From Bacteroidota bacterium (GTDB lineage: Bacteria > Bacteroidota > Bacteroidia > Bacteroidales > GCA-2711565), in the NCBI GenBank assembly GCA_003353955.1, contig PIVJ01000014.1:1-45490 (forward strand): a stretch of 45,490 bases of DNA, read 5' to 3'. The first letter of the stretch is position 1; each line of letters begins with the position of its first letter. Of the stretch, positions 30,726 to 40,109 are shown piece after piece. The notes beneath the pieces are model-generated. The model was given only the letters and a program-made list of their open reading frames with translations. It was not told the DNA's origin and did not search any database. The position numbers and the translations under genes are program-made.

Positions 30726-32942
30726 TTATAAATCTTCGATTTCTTCAATAAATTTCTCGAATGAAAAATTTGTTTGGTTTTCTGTAACTTTGAAATCATA
30801 TTCAGGGTATTTATAAAGTGGATTTATGGGCTCTGTCTCTCCAATTGAGTAACCATAAATGTTTTCATACTCCTCTATCGACTCACCCATTTCTTCAAGC
30901 TGACGAAGATATTGTGCAATTGATTTTGATTCGATGATTATTACTTTACCCATTTCACTAATAATGGGGCTGTGATTGCGATGAATGTCATGGTCAAACT
31001 GAAGTATTCTTCTTCCGTCCCTGGTTATTCCAATCGTTCTGAATGTTTGACTCTTTCCAATTCCCGGTAAATTTAGTACATTGCGGTCAATAGCTAAGAA
31101 CGGTAATTTCTCTTTAGTTCTAATTTGATTTATTCTATTTTTTATATCCTCCGGGTTAACGAAAAAATCTTTATGCAGACTAATAATTTCAGCTGAAAGC
31201 TTACCTATATATTTTTCCTCTTTTTGTTCTTGAATCGCTCTGGCATTTGTTGCAAAATTATGAAAGTTCTCCATGTAACCTTTCACGCTAAATGTATAGT
31301 ATGGGATAACTCCAATATCATTTAAGGTTTTTCTGAGTTTAGCAGAATGACCCCTTCTGGAACTTGCCACAGTAAAAACCAATTGATTAGTCACCATCCA
31401 ACCTGCAGAAATTAAATTTGTGACAGCGTTTCTAGCTTCGGGTGTAATCTCCATGGCCGATTGGAAGTGAGTTTGGATAAAAAACTGCTTGATGCCAATT
31501 TTACTTGCCTTGGTTTTAAATTCTTTTAAGATCTCTATTAAGGATGGTGTAATCCGTTGAGGAAGGTAAACAGGTAATCGTGTGCCAAGTCTTACACGAA
31601 GCATTTCCGCATATTTTTCACCTTCAGCTCGTTTTAAATTATCAGCAATTTTACGTTTGGCCATCTCATAAATCTCATCCAGTATTTTTTTTAAGGATTT
31701 ATCAGTACTCATCAGTGCATCACCACCAGTAATTAAGATGTCTCTTAGCTGAGAATCCTCTTCAAAGTATTCCAATAATCTGGAAAGTTTCTGAGGCCAT
31801 ATTTCTTTGGGGCGTAATTTATCTAAATTGAAATTTAGGTTACCGGCCTGGAAATCATACATCCGCTGACAAGAAACACATAAGCCGCCACACGCCCTCC
31901 CAACAGTATCGGGAACTAAGATTGCTACTTCAGGATATCTTCGATGAACGCTATGTGAGGAGGGGAGAATCCATCCTGCAATGTTTGGTTTTCCGGGCTG
32001 GACGATGTCCTCACGTTCCCACGCAACCAAATGACCAAATTCCTCGATTAATTCTTTGCTGTAAATTATATAATCCCTGATGGCCAGATCAGCACCGGGT
32101 GCAAATCCAGGTTCATTCACATTCAATAAACTTAAGTAATACGGATTTACAAAGAATGGGATGCCTCCTTTCTTTGCCTTGCTTAAGAGATTCATCGTTG
32201 ATGGATCTAATGAATAATCAAGCAATTCGTTTAAAAGTTTAGGAGATCTGATTGCAAATCTCAGGTGAAATCTTCGGTCGTCCCACCATTGCAACATTCT
32301 TAAATATTTTTGTTCATATGACAAGTCAGCCTCAAAACAATATACATGGCTTGTCATTTCTCCATTATTTATTTTCTCAATCAAAATATTAATTATCCTG
32401 TCTCTATTTTTTTCACGTGTTTTAATTATTTTTTTATCCAATCCTGTAGGGTGACGATCCATCCACTTTTTAATAACATCACTTTGAGGGATTTCATCTT
32501 TGTATTTTCCATTAAATTGCCTGAATAAATAAAGCATATCCACGAAAAAGTCTTCCTTGGCTCCACCGGTTCCATCCTTAACAGCCATCCAAATAAATTT
32601 GATAGGATTGCTTCCTACTAATTCTCCGCGTAGATTTAAGTCATTATAGCGCCGTCCGGCATTATCAATATAGTCCATCAATCTAATGGCTGCTATATCA
32701 CGCCAGTTTAATTTACCATAATCCTCATTATTTGATTCCGAATCCAAATAAAAATTATAAGCAGTTGGCCTGGATTTAAAATAGGCCAAAACCCAATTCT
32801 TAATTCCTAATAAGGCTTCAGATTTATTATTTGCTTTTCGCATTATTTGCTCAAGCTTTGGATTTTCTGCTAATAGCTTATTAAGTATATTTAGCGAACG
32901 TATACTAATCGCAACTTTTTCCAGTATTTTAATTTTACTCAT
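30726..32942 (-). CDS. KamA-family radical SAM aminomutase-like protein
   Basis: A 738-residue protein, longer than classical lysine 2,3-aminomutase (about 420). The radical SAM cluster motif C-x3-C-x2-C is in GRACGGLCVSCQRMYDF around residue 350, followed by ILITGGDALMS. The likely PLP lysine lies in LPGIGKS around residue 630. The N-terminal 300 residues are family-specific and of unknown function. It could be a lysine or glutamate 2,3-aminomutase or a relative with another substrate; the sequence does not decide. It diverges from the P5C dehydrogenase gene over a 266-base gap. Confidence 0.82.
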   Translation of the reverse strand: MSKIKILEKVAISIRSLNILNKLLAENPKLEQIMRKANNKSEALLGIKNWVLAYFKSRPTAYNFYLDSESNNEDYGKLNWRDIAAIRLMDYIDNAGRRYNDLNLRGELVGSNPIKFIWMAVKDGTGGAKEDFFVDMLYLFRQFNGKYKDEIPQSDVIKKWMDRHPTGLDKKIIKTREKNRDRIINILIEKINNGEMTSHVYCFEADLSYEQKYLRMLQWWDDRRFHLRFAIRSPKLLNELLDYSLDPSTMNLLSKAKKGGIPFFVNPYYLSLLNVNEPGFAPGADLAIRDYIIYSKELIEEFGHLVAWEREDIVQPGKPNIAGWILPSSHSVHRRYPEVAILVPDTVGRACGGLCVSCQRMYDFQAGNLNFNLDKLRPKEIWPQKLSRLLEYFEEDSQLRDILITGGDALMSTDKSLKKILDEIYEMAKRKIADNLKRAEGEKYAEMLRVRLGTRLPVYLPQRITPSLIEILKEFKTKASKIGIKQFFIQTHFQSAMEITPEARNAVTNLISAGWMVTNQLVFTVASSRRGHSAKLRKTLNDIGVIPYYTFSVKGYMENFHNFATNARAIQEQKEEKYIGKLSAEIISLHKDFFVNPEDIKNRINQIRTKEKLPFLAIDRNVLNLPGIGKSQTFRTIGITRDGRRILQFDHDIHRNHSPIISEMGKVIIIESKSIAQYLRQLEEMGESIEEYENIYGYSIGETEPINPLYKYPEYDFKVTENQTNFSFEKFIEEIEDL

Positions 32943-33182
32943 TTAGTATTATTAGATTAAGCCATTTTCTTTTTAGTAAGATTATTGATTTGCTGTTTTT
33001 TGATGAATAGATAAGTTATCAACAAAATGTTATATATGCTTCTGTTTTGCAAAATGCTTAGATGTAGATTTGGCTGTGTTGTACAAAAATAAGAAAAAAA
33101 GGGATTCTTCCCAATATTCGTATCCTCAAATCGTATGTTATTATTATTTATTTAGAATGTTTCTAAATTTAATTATTTGTAC

Positions 33183-33190
33183 TAATTTTG
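33183..33190 (+). promoter_or_regulatory. Putative -7 element of the P5C dehydrogenase gene
   Basis: TAATTTTG fits TAnnTTTG, 18 bases before the ATG at 33209. It overlaps the upstream TTG (33188) that could be misread as a start codon. Confidence 0.5.
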
Positions 33191-33208
33191 TCGAAATATT
33201 ATAAACTT

Positions 33209-34843
33209 ATGACAAAAGCAATATATAAAGCACCTAATGCAATTAATGAACCTGTATTGGATTATGCTCCTGATTCAGTTGAAAGAGCACAGTTAAAAGC
33301 AACAATTGATACATACAAATCGCAGGTTCTTGATATTCCAATGATAATTGGAGGACAGGAAGTCCGCACGAATAATCCCGTACCTATATTTACGCCACAT
33401 GATCACAATCATAAATTGGGAACATTTTATATGGGCAGCGAAGAGCATGTTACTCAAGCCATAGATGCTGCATTAGCCGCACGTCTCCAATGGCAAGGAT
33501 TAACATGGGATCAGCGTGCAGCTATTTTTTTAAAAGCAGCTGATTTGGTTTCAGGTAAATTCCGCCAAAGATTAAATGCAAGCACAATTTTAGGCCAGTC
33601 AAAAAATGTATATCAAGCTGAAATAGATGCGGTTTGCGAATTTGCTGATTTTCTTCGTTTTAATGTGCAATTCATGACGGAGATATATCAGGACCAGCCC
33701 ATCTCTTCGAAAGGTGTTTGGAATCGTATGGAACAACGTCCTTTGGAAGGATTCGTCTATGCTATTTCTCCGTTTAATTTCACATCTTTAGCAGGGAATC
33801 TAGCAGCAGCTCCAGCACTTATGGGAAATGTAGTAGTTTGGAAACCTTCTGAAAGCCAAATCTATTCTGCTCAAGTTATCATGGAAATATTTAAGGAAGC
33901 AGGATTACCTGATGGAGTGATAAATATGATTTATGTTCCCGGTCCGGTAGGAGGGAAGATTATGGCTAAACATCCTGATTTTGTGGGTGTACATTTCACA
34001 GGTTCTAATTCAGTATTTACTAAAATTTGGAAGGCGATTGGCGATAATGTGCATTTGCATAATACATACCCGAAAATAGTTGGTGAAACGGGTGGAAAAG
34101 ATTTTGTGATGGTACACAAATCAGCTGTTGCACAGGAAGTTGTAACTGCATTAGCCCGTGGTGCTTTTGAATACCAAGGACAAAAATGCTCAGCGGCTTC
34201 AAGGGCTTATATTCCTTCTAATTTATGGGAAACGGTAAAGAAAAATCTTGTGAAAGACGTTAAGTCGTTTAAAATGGGTAGCCCTGAAGATTTTGGCAAT
34301 TTCATTAATTCTGTAATTGATGAAGTGGCATTCAACAAAATAGTTTCCTACATCGATAATGTGAAGAATGATAAGGATGCAGAAATTATTGTTGGCGGTG
34401 GTTACGATAAATCTGTTGGATATTACATTGAACCAACAATTATTGTTGCAAAAAGCCCTGATTATACAACGATGAGCGAAGAATTATTTGGTCCCGTATT
34501 GACTATTTATGTTTATCCTGAAGATGAGTTTGAACCTACCTTAGAATTAGTTGATCACACTTCGCCTTATGCGCTAACCGGCGCCATATTTGCGCAAGAT
34601 AGATATGCCATTGATTTAGCTACAAAAAAACTGGTAAATGCTGCCGGTAATTTTTATATCAATGATAAACCTACTGGTGCTGTAGTTGGTCAACAACCAT
34701 TTGGAGGTGCAAGAGCATCAGGTACGAATGATAAATCAGGATCCAAACTAAACTTACTCAGATGGGTTTCTACAAGAACTATAAAGGAAAATTTTGAACC
34801 ACCTACGGATTATAGATACCCATTTTTAAATTCAGAAAAGTAA
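33209..34843 (+). CDS. pruA: L-glutamate gamma-semialdehyde (P5C) dehydrogenase
   Basis: A 544-residue aldehyde dehydrogenase that oxidises glutamate semialdehyde to glutamate in proline and arginine breakdown. Catalytic residues are the cysteine in EYQGQKCSAASRAY (about residue 326) and the glutamate in VGETGGKDFV (about residue 292). The N-terminus (KAPNAINEPVLDYAPDS) and the length match the eukaryote-like 1-pyrroline-5-carboxylate dehydrogenase subfamily rather than the bifunctional PutA. The ATG at 33209 is chosen since a TTG seven codons upstream falls within the promoter. It is not adjacent to a proline dehydrogenase gene. Confidence 0.93.
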   Translation: MTKAIYKAPNAINEPVLDYAPDSVERAQLKATIDTYKSQVLDIPMIIGGQEVRTNNPVPIFTPHDHNHKLGTFYMGSEEHVTQAIDAALAARLQWQGLTWDQRAAIFLKAADLVSGKFRQRLNASTILGQSKNVYQAEIDAVCEFADFLRFNVQFMTEIYQDQPISSKGVWNRMEQRPLEGFVYAISPFNFTSLAGNLAAAPALMGNVVVWKPSESQIYSAQVIMEIFKEAGLPDGVINMIYVPGPVGGKIMAKHPDFVGVHFTGSNSVFTKIWKAIGDNVHLHNTYPKIVGETGGKDFVMVHKSAVAQEVVTALARGAFEYQGQKCSAASRAYIPSNLWETVKKNLVKDVKSFKMGSPEDFGNFINSVIDEVAFNKIVSYIDNVKNDKDAEIIVGGGYDKSVGYYIEPTIIVAKSPDYTTMSEELFGPVLTIYVYPEDEFEPTLELVDHTSPYALTGAIFAQDRYAIDLATKKLVNAAGNFYINDKPTGAVVGQQPFGGARASGTNDKSGSKLNLLRWVSTRTIKENFEPPTDYRYPFLNSEK

Positions 34844-34902
34844 ATTGATTAACACATCTTTTAAATAAGGGCATGCGAGACTTATCAGAGAGATGAAAAT
34901 TG

Positions 34903-34910
34903 TACCTTTG
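34903..34910 (+). promoter_or_regulatory. Putative -7 element of the OsmC gene
   Basis: TACCTTTG is a TAnnTTTG match, 25 bases before the start codon. No good -33 TTTG at 19-21 bases upstream. Confidence 0.5.
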
Positions 34911-34935
34911 CCGTCTCAAACAAATTAACTAAGTA

Positions 34936-35352
34936 ATGAATAATAAAGTAAATTGTACCTGGAAACAGGATATGGCTTTTGAAGCTGAAGTGAATGATTT
35001 TAAAATTTTATTGGATGCATCTGAAGGTGTGGGTGGTAAGAATCTTGGACCAAGACCCAAGCCATTAACATTGGTGTCATTGGGCGGTTGTACTGGAATG
35101 GATGTTATTTCTATTTTAAAAAAAATGCGAATAGAACCAAGCTATTTTAACATTGAGATTGATGGTGAATTGACGGATGAGCACCCAATGTATTATCATA
35201 AAATTAAGTTAACCTACTCGTTCAAGGGTGATAATCTACCGTTAGATAAAATTGAAAAAGCAGTTAATTTATCTCAAGAACGATATTGTGGAGTTAGTAA
35301 AATGTTAAGTGCTGCTGCAGAAATAGATATTGAAATAAAAATTCTTGATTAA
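34936..35352 (+). CDS. OsmC-family protein
   Basis: A 138-residue OsmC/YhfA-type protein. The first cysteine is in LGGCTGMDVISIL near residue 54 and the second in QERYCGVSKML near residue 116, the pair that forms the peroxidatic/resolving centre in OsmC and Ohr. Such proteins reduce organic peroxides, but the YhfA-like branch has no firmly known substrate. Its stop overlaps the stop of the convergent NUDIX gene. Confidence 0.9.
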   Translation: MNNKVNCTWKQDMAFEAEVNDFKILLDASEGVGGKNLGPRPKPLTLVSLGGCTGMDVISILKKMRIEPSYFNIEIDGELTDEHPMYYHKIKLTYSFKGDNLPLDKIEKAVNLSQERYCGVSKMLSAAAEIDIEIKILD

Positions 35353-35987
35353 GAAATTCTCCTCACAACTTCAAGAAGCTCACTTATAATCATAGCTGTT
35401 GCACCCCAAATTATTTTACTATTTATGAAATAACAGGGAACTGAAATCTGGGATTTATCCCTTGATTCAATTTTTTTATATTGAATTGTACCTGGATTTA
35501 TTAATTCACTTAACCTAACTATTAATACTTCTTCAACTTCTTTCTCATCAATGATAAAATGAGGTTTATTCTTCATAAATCCAATTACCGGAAGGACGTT
35601 AAAATTACTGGGAGGAATATAAAGTTTCGTTAATTTCCCCAGAATACTTATTTCTGATGGATTAATGCCAATTTCTTCATGAGTCTCTCTTAAAGCCGTG
35701 ACGATGAGCGTGTCATCATTCTCTTCATGTTTACCTCCCGGGAAAGCAATTTGTGCACTATGAACTCCATCATACGCCGCTCGCTTTATCAAAGCTATTT
35801 GTAGCTGCTTTTTATAGGGAAACAGCAAAATCAGAACTGCACTTTCCATTGGTGGACTGACATGCTTTGCTTTAAACATCTCACGTTGCCTGGTAATAGG
35901 AGTCATTTTCATTTGTGCATCAATGCCTGGTAATGGCCTTGCAAGTTCATCTTTTATTGAGCTAATAAAATGTAGCATATTCAACAT
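35349..35987 (-). CDS. NUDIX hydrolase, CoA pyrophosphatase type
   Basis: A 212-residue protein. The NUDIX box is GKHEENDDTLIVTALRETHE followed by EIG, and the preceding 'HSAQIAFPGG' is the UPF0035/CoA-pyrophosphatase signature (NudL-like). It should cleave coenzyme A or its oxidised forms to 3',5'-ADP and acyl phosphopantetheine. It ends with four bases shared with the convergent OsmC gene, so there is no room for a terminator between them. Confidence 0.88.
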   Translation of the reverse strand: MLNMLHFISSIKDELARPLPGIDAQMKMTPITRQREMFKAKHVSPPMESAVLILLFPYKKQLQIALIKRAAYDGVHSAQIAFPGGKHEENDDTLIVTALRETHEEIGINPSEISILGKLTKLYIPPSNFNVLPVIGFMKNKPHFIIDEKEVEEVLIVRLSELINPGTIQYKKIESRDKSQISVPCYFINSKIIWGATAMIISELLEVVRRIS

Positions 35988-36031
35988 ACTTAAATAATTC
36001 AGAATACAAAGAAATACATAATTATTTTCTT

Positions 36032-36039
36032 TATCTTTG
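36032..36039 (+). promoter_or_regulatory. Putative -7 element of clpS
   Basis: TATCTTTG is an exact TAnnTTTG match, 18 bases before the clpS start codon. Confidence 0.55.
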
Positions 36040-36057
36040 CTTTACCTATAATTTCGA

Positions 36058-36333
36058 ATGATGACCTTAGAAAAAGTTAAACATCTTTCAGAAAACAAGA
36101 CGAAATCAGGAAACATCAAAAATCTTATTCTTTTTGATGATGATGTTAACACTTTCGATTTCGTAATTGAAACACTGATCGATCTTTGTGAGCATGATCC
36201 AATACAGGCAGAGCAGTGTGCAATGCTTGTGCATTTTAAAGGTAGGTGCACTGTGAAGTCCGGCTCTTACGATGAATTAAAGCATATATACACAGAAATG
36301 TTAAATCGAACATTAACAGCTAGTATAAAATAA
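36058..36333 (+). CDS. clpS: ATP-dependent Clp protease adaptor ClpS
   Basis: A 91-residue ClpS protein. After a flexible 20-residue start it has NLILFDDDVNTFDFVIETL, the N-degron pocket region; family members usually have 'NDDxxTxxFV' here. The helix ending CAMLVHFKGRCTVKSGSYDEL is also typical (usually 'VHxxGxAxxGxx'). It delivers N-end rule substrates to ClpAP-type machines. It opens a cluster with nfeD and floA but need not be functionally linked. Confidence 0.93.
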   Translation: MMTLEKVKHLSENKTKSGNIKNLILFDDDVNTFDFVIETLIDLCEHDPIQAEQCAMLVHFKGRCTVKSGSYDELKHIYTEMLNRTLTASIK

Positions 36334-36338
36334 ATAAT

Positions 36339-36806
36339 ATGACTTGGACATTAATTGCAGTTCTAATTTTAGTCGGATTGTTGTTCATCGTTTTGGAAAT
36401 ATTGGTAATTCCGGGACAAGGTGTATTCGGCATATTAGGTTTGCTTGTTATGGCGATAGGAATATATCAAACATATAAAGTATATGATAATACCGCTGGA
36501 CACATCGTGTTAGCTTCATCATTTGCACTCTCGGTAATAGCTTTAGTATTATCCCTACATTCGAAAACCTGGAGGAAAATGATGTTGTCATCAAAAATTA
36601 AAAGTAAGGTTAACACCATTGATGAGCATAATATTAAAACGGGAGATGTAGGGAAAACGATTTCACGATTGGCTCCATCTGGTAAAGCGTTAATAAACAA
36701 TGAGTATTATGAGGTTCACTCAAATGGAGAGTTTATTGATCATAGCGAAAATATAGTAGTAATAGATATAGAATTTAGTAAGATAATTGTTAAAAGTAAA
36801 AATTAG
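36339..36806 (+). CDS. NfeD-family membrane protein
   Basis: A 155-residue protein with two membrane segments in the first 75 residues (about 3-42 with a proline-glycine break, and 52-71) and a C-terminal OB-fold domain, the NfeD layout without the protease domain. The segment [25 protein letters not shown] is the OB-fold signature. NfeD proteins pair with flotillin- or stomatin-like partners; the floA gene follows 8 bases later. Confidence 0.92.
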   Translation: MTWTLIAVLILVGLLFIVLEILVIPGQGVFGILGLLVMAIGIYQTYKVYDNTAGHIVLASSFALSVIALVLSLHSKTWRKMMLSSKIKSKVNTIDEHNIKTGDVGKTISRLAPSGKALINNEYYEVHSNGEFIDHSENIVVIDIEFSKIIVKSKN

Positions 36807-36814
36807 AAAATACC

Positions 36815-37822
36815 ATGGAAAGTAATGTATTAGCAATTTTAGCCATTGGAATAGTATCCATTTTTGGACTTTGGATTTTATTTTATTTGATCCCAGTTGG
36901 ATTGTGGTTTACCGCACTTTTGTCAGGTGTAAAGATCTCATTAGTCCAATTAGTTTTTATGCGTTGGAGAAAAGTTCCCCCTCAGCTTATTGTACGAAGT
37001 ATGATATCGGCAATAAAGGCTGGATTATCAGTTAATAGGGATGAGCTTGAGGCTCACTTTCTTGCCGGAGGACATGTACTATCAGTTGTAAATGCACTGA
37101 TTTCAGCAGATAAAGCAAACATTATGCTCGATTTTAAAACGGCAACAGCAATCGATCTTGCAGGAAGGGACGTACTGGAAGCAGTACAGATGTCAGTTAA
37201 CCCTAAAGTGATTGATACACCCCCTGTAACGGCAGTTGCTAAAGATGGAATTCAGTTGATATCAAAAGCGAGAGTCACTGTACGAGCCAATATTAAACAA
37301 TTGGTTGGAGGTGCAGGTGAAGAAACAGTATTGGCAAGGGTAGGGGAAGGTGTTGTATCTTCTATAGGTTCTGCTACTTCCCATAAAACTGTATTGGAGA
37401 ATCCTGATTCTATTTCAAGATTGGTGCTTGGCAAAGGATTGGATTCCGGAACTGCTTTTGAAATTTTATCCATTGATATAGCTGATATTGATATCGGTAA
37501 AAATATTGGAGCCGTCTTGCAAATGGACCAGGCTAATGCAGACAAAAATATCGCTCAGGCCAAGGCAGAGGAAAGAAGAGCAATGGCGGTTGCATTAGAA
37601 CAGGAAATGATTGCTAAGGCTCAGGAAGCTCGAGCCATGGTGATTCAAGCTGAAGCTGAAATTCCTAAAGCAATGGCTGAAGCGTTTAGAAGCGGTAATC
37701 TTGGAATTATGGATTATTATAAATTTAAGAATATTGATGCAGACACGCATATGCGAGAATCAATCTCCGGCACATCCCGCACTAAGTCAAAGGGAAAAGG
37801 AGATCAAAACGCACCTAAATAA
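36815..37822 (+). CDS. floA: Flotillin-like protein FloA
   Basis: A 335-residue UPF0365/FloA protein. An N-terminal membrane hairpin (about 5-40) precedes an SPFH-type domain, and a coiled-coil with the alanine/glutamate-rich pattern [19 protein letters not shown] follows near 250-290. It organises membrane microdomains. The NfeD gene just before it is the usual operon partner. A strong terminator follows. Confidence 0.94.
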   Translation: MESNVLAILAIGIVSIFGLWILFYLIPVGLWFTALLSGVKISLVQLVFMRWRKVPPQLIVRSMISAIKAGLSVNRDELEAHFLAGGHVLSVVNALISADKANIMLDFKTATAIDLAGRDVLEAVQMSVNPKVIDTPPVTAVAKDGIQLISKARVTVRANIKQLVGGAGEETVLARVGEGVVSSIGSATSHKTVLENPDSISRLVLGKGLDSGTAFEILSIDIADIDIGKNIGAVLQMDQANADKNIAQAKAEERRAMAVALEQEMIAKAQEARAMVIQAEAEIPKAMAEAFRSGNLGIMDYYKFKNIDADTHMRESISGTSRTKSKGKGDQNAPK

Positions 37823-37848
37823 TATTGATTACAATTAGTTGAAAAGAG

Positions 37849-37883
37849 AAGCGTTTATGGGTACTACATAAACGCTTTTTTTA
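37849..37883 (+). terminator. Terminator after floA
   Basis: AAGCGTTTATG and CATAAACGCTT form a perfect 11-bp stem with a seven-base loop, followed by a T-run. It ends the clpS-nfeD-floA transcript. Confidence 0.9.
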
Positions 37884-37920
37884 ATAAAAACCTCTAAACT
37901 TGCTTAGGAAAAAATTGAAC

Positions 37921-40107
37921 ATGATAAGCGATTTAAGAACTGAAAAAATTAATTCTAAATACATTGAATTAATTGAGGCCTGTAACTCATTTGCTTCTGA
38001 AAGCGAACTTAAACTAATTCATAAAGCTTACGAGCTAGCTTGCAAAGCTGAAGTTAACAAACATAAAGATCGAGATGATTTAAGAGTCTATCATTCTATT
38101 GAAGTTGCTTTGATCGCAGTTAACGAAATGGGACTTGGAGTTATTTCCGTAGTATGCGCTTTGCTTCATAACCTTTTTGAAGCAAAAGAAATTAGCCAAA
38201 CAGAAATCCATCGAAAGTTTAATAAAACGACTGTCAGTATCGTATTGGGATTTAATAAAATCTCTAATCTTCAAACTGCTAAAATCTCAGCTCAGTCAGA
38301 TAATTTTAGAAAATTATTTTTAACATTGGTTGATGACATCAGGGTAATCTTAATTAAGATTTGTCATCGTTTATATGATATGAGAAATTATGAATCGTTA
38401 TCAGAAGAGAAGCAATTAAGATATCTAGATGAAGTATTATACCTGTACATACCGATTGCACACAGATTAGGTTTATACAATATTAAATCTGATATGGAAG
38501 AACTAGCGATGAAATATTCTCATACTGAAATTTATAATTCGTTAGTAGAAAAAATACAGGCGAGTAAAACAAAACAAAATTCATTTTTAAAAGAATTTAT
38601 CAATCCCCTTGAAAGAGAAATGATAGTTCATGGATTTGATTGTGAATTTAAAGGACGCCCAAAATCTGTGTCTTCTATTTGGAATAAAATGAAAAAGCAA
38701 AATTTAGATTTTGAGGAGGTATTCGATATTTTTGCTATTCGAATTATTTCAAATAGTGAAACTGAAAATGAAAAAGAAGACTGTTGGAAAATTTACTCCA
38801 TAGTTACAAATATTTATTCACCAAATCCTAAACGCCTGAGAGACTGGATAACTACGCCAAAAGCCAGTGGGTATGAATCTTTACATACCACAGTTAAGGA
38901 TCCAAATGGGAAATGGGTCGAAGTCCAGATAAGAACAAAGCGCATGGATACAGAGGCTGAAAGAGGACAAGCTGCGCATTGGAGATATAAAGAATTTGGC
39001 ACTAAAAAAGACGCTGAAGGTTGGTTAAATCAGGTGCGTGATATTATTGAAAACCCTGATCAAATTAATTTTGATGGACTTTATGAAGATCATAAAAAAA
39101 ATCAGCATGATAAAATATTTATTTTCACTCCCAATGGTGATTTAAAACAACTCCCAATTGGATCAACTGTGCTTGATTTTGCTTATGAAATTCACACTAA
39201 CATTGGTTCATCATGTAGCGGTGCTAAAATCAATAATAAAGCTGTACCCATTCGACATATTCTGGAAAATGGAGATAAGGTCGAAATTATTACATCAAAA
39301 AATCAAAAACCCAAATTGGATTGGCTAAACTTTGTTATCACTAATAAAGCAAAGGGGCGAATTAAGCGTTCTATGCTTGAAGAAAAATATAAAGAGGCAG
39401 AAGCCGGGCAAGAAATTATCAGACGAAAATTTAAAACTTGGCGTATACCTTATAATGAAGAAAGTATTGATAAGGTGATCAAATATTTCAAATTAAAGTC
39501 ATCAATTGATTTATTTAACTCTGTTGCTACCGAAAGTTTAGATATACGGAAAATTAAAAAAATATTCGACAAGGATGAATCAAATGATACTAAATTTGAT
39601 GAAAGCCAGGCACTAGAGAAAAACAAGACTTTAAGTAACGAAGGGTCTGATTCTTTGATAATTAACGAGAGTTTAAAAGACATTAATTATTCATTAGCAA
39701 GATGTTGTAATCCAATATCAGGAGATTCTGTTTTCGGCTTTGTTACTGTTGGAAAAGGCATCACAATTCATCGTGTTAATTGCCCCAATGCTGCTCAAAT
39801 GATTGAAAAATACAGCTATCGAATTATTGAGGTTAAGTGGCATGATGCGGGAGAACTGCCATTTTATGTTACTAAAATTCGAGTTACAGGAAAAGATACA
39901 ATTGGGATTTTGGGAGAGCTCTCAGACGTTATCTCAAAGGACCTCAAAGTAAAAATGCTTTCAACTTCGATAGAGTCAAATGATGACCAATTTGAAGGTA
40001 AAATCAAAGTTCAGGTTAGAAATAACAAACACCTGGAGGAATTACTACATAAACTATTAAGGGTGAAAGGGGTTTTAAAGGCAATCCGTGTTGATGATTT
40101 CAGGTAG
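37921..40107 (+). CDS. RSH (p)ppGpp synthetase with degenerate hydrolase domain
   Basis: A 728-residue RelA/SpoT homolog (ATG at 37921 preferred over an upstream TTG). The order is HD-type domain (1-180), synthetase (about 220-350), TGS (about 390-460) and C-terminal ACT. Hydrolase key residues are altered: the HD pair is His83-Asn84, the following E-D is Glu87-Ala88, and the Asp of the A-D-R motif is His149 in KICHRLYDM; only His58 (YHS) remains. The synthetase keeps FKGRPKSVSSIW, VFDIFAIRI, GYESLHTTV and VEVQIRT. The TGS segment FIFTPNGDLKQLPIGST and the ACT domain suggest stringent-response regulation at the ribosome. It is probably synthetase-only, like RelA. Confidence 0.93.
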   Translation: MISDLRTEKINSKYIELIEACNSFASESELKLIHKAYELACKAEVNKHKDRDDLRVYHSIEVALIAVNEMGLGVISVVCALLHNLFEAKEISQTEIHRKFNKTTVSIVLGFNKISNLQTAKISAQSDNFRKLFLTLVDDIRVILIKICHRLYDMRNYESLSEEKQLRYLDEVLYLYIPIAHRLGLYNIKSDMEELAMKYSHTEIYNSLVEKIQASKTKQNSFLKEFINPLEREMIVHGFDCEFKGRPKSVSSIWNKMKKQNLDFEEVFDIFAIRIISNSETENEKEDCWKIYSIVTNIYSPNPKRLRDWITTPKASGYESLHTTVKDPNGKWVEVQIRTKRMDTEAERGQAAHWRYKEFGTKKDAEGWLNQVRDIIENPDQINFDGLYEDHKKNQHDKIFIFTPNGDLKQLPIGSTVLDFAYEIHTNIGSSCSGAKINNKAVPIRHILENGDKVEIITSKNQKPKLDWLNFVITNKAKGRIKRSMLEEKYKEAEAGQEIIRRKFKTWRIPYNEESIDKVIKYFKLKSSIDLFNSVATESLDIRKIKKIFDKDESNDTKFDESQALEKNKTLSNEGSDSLIINESLKDINYSLARCCNPISGDSVFGFVTVGKGITIHRVNCPNAAQMIEKYSYRIIEVKWHDAGELPFYVTKIRVTGKDTIGILGELSDVISKDLKVKMLSTSIESNDDQFEGKIKVQVRNNKHLEELLHKLLRVKGVLKAIRVDDFR

Positions 40108-40109
40108 CT

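Noticed and set aside
33188-33208. TTG start of the P5C dehydrogenase
   Set aside because: The TTG lies inside the promoter -7 element; the ATG at 33209 gives the family N-terminus.
37900-37920. TTG start of the RSH gene
   Set aside because: The ATG at 37921 is a better start and the extra residues have no family counterpart.
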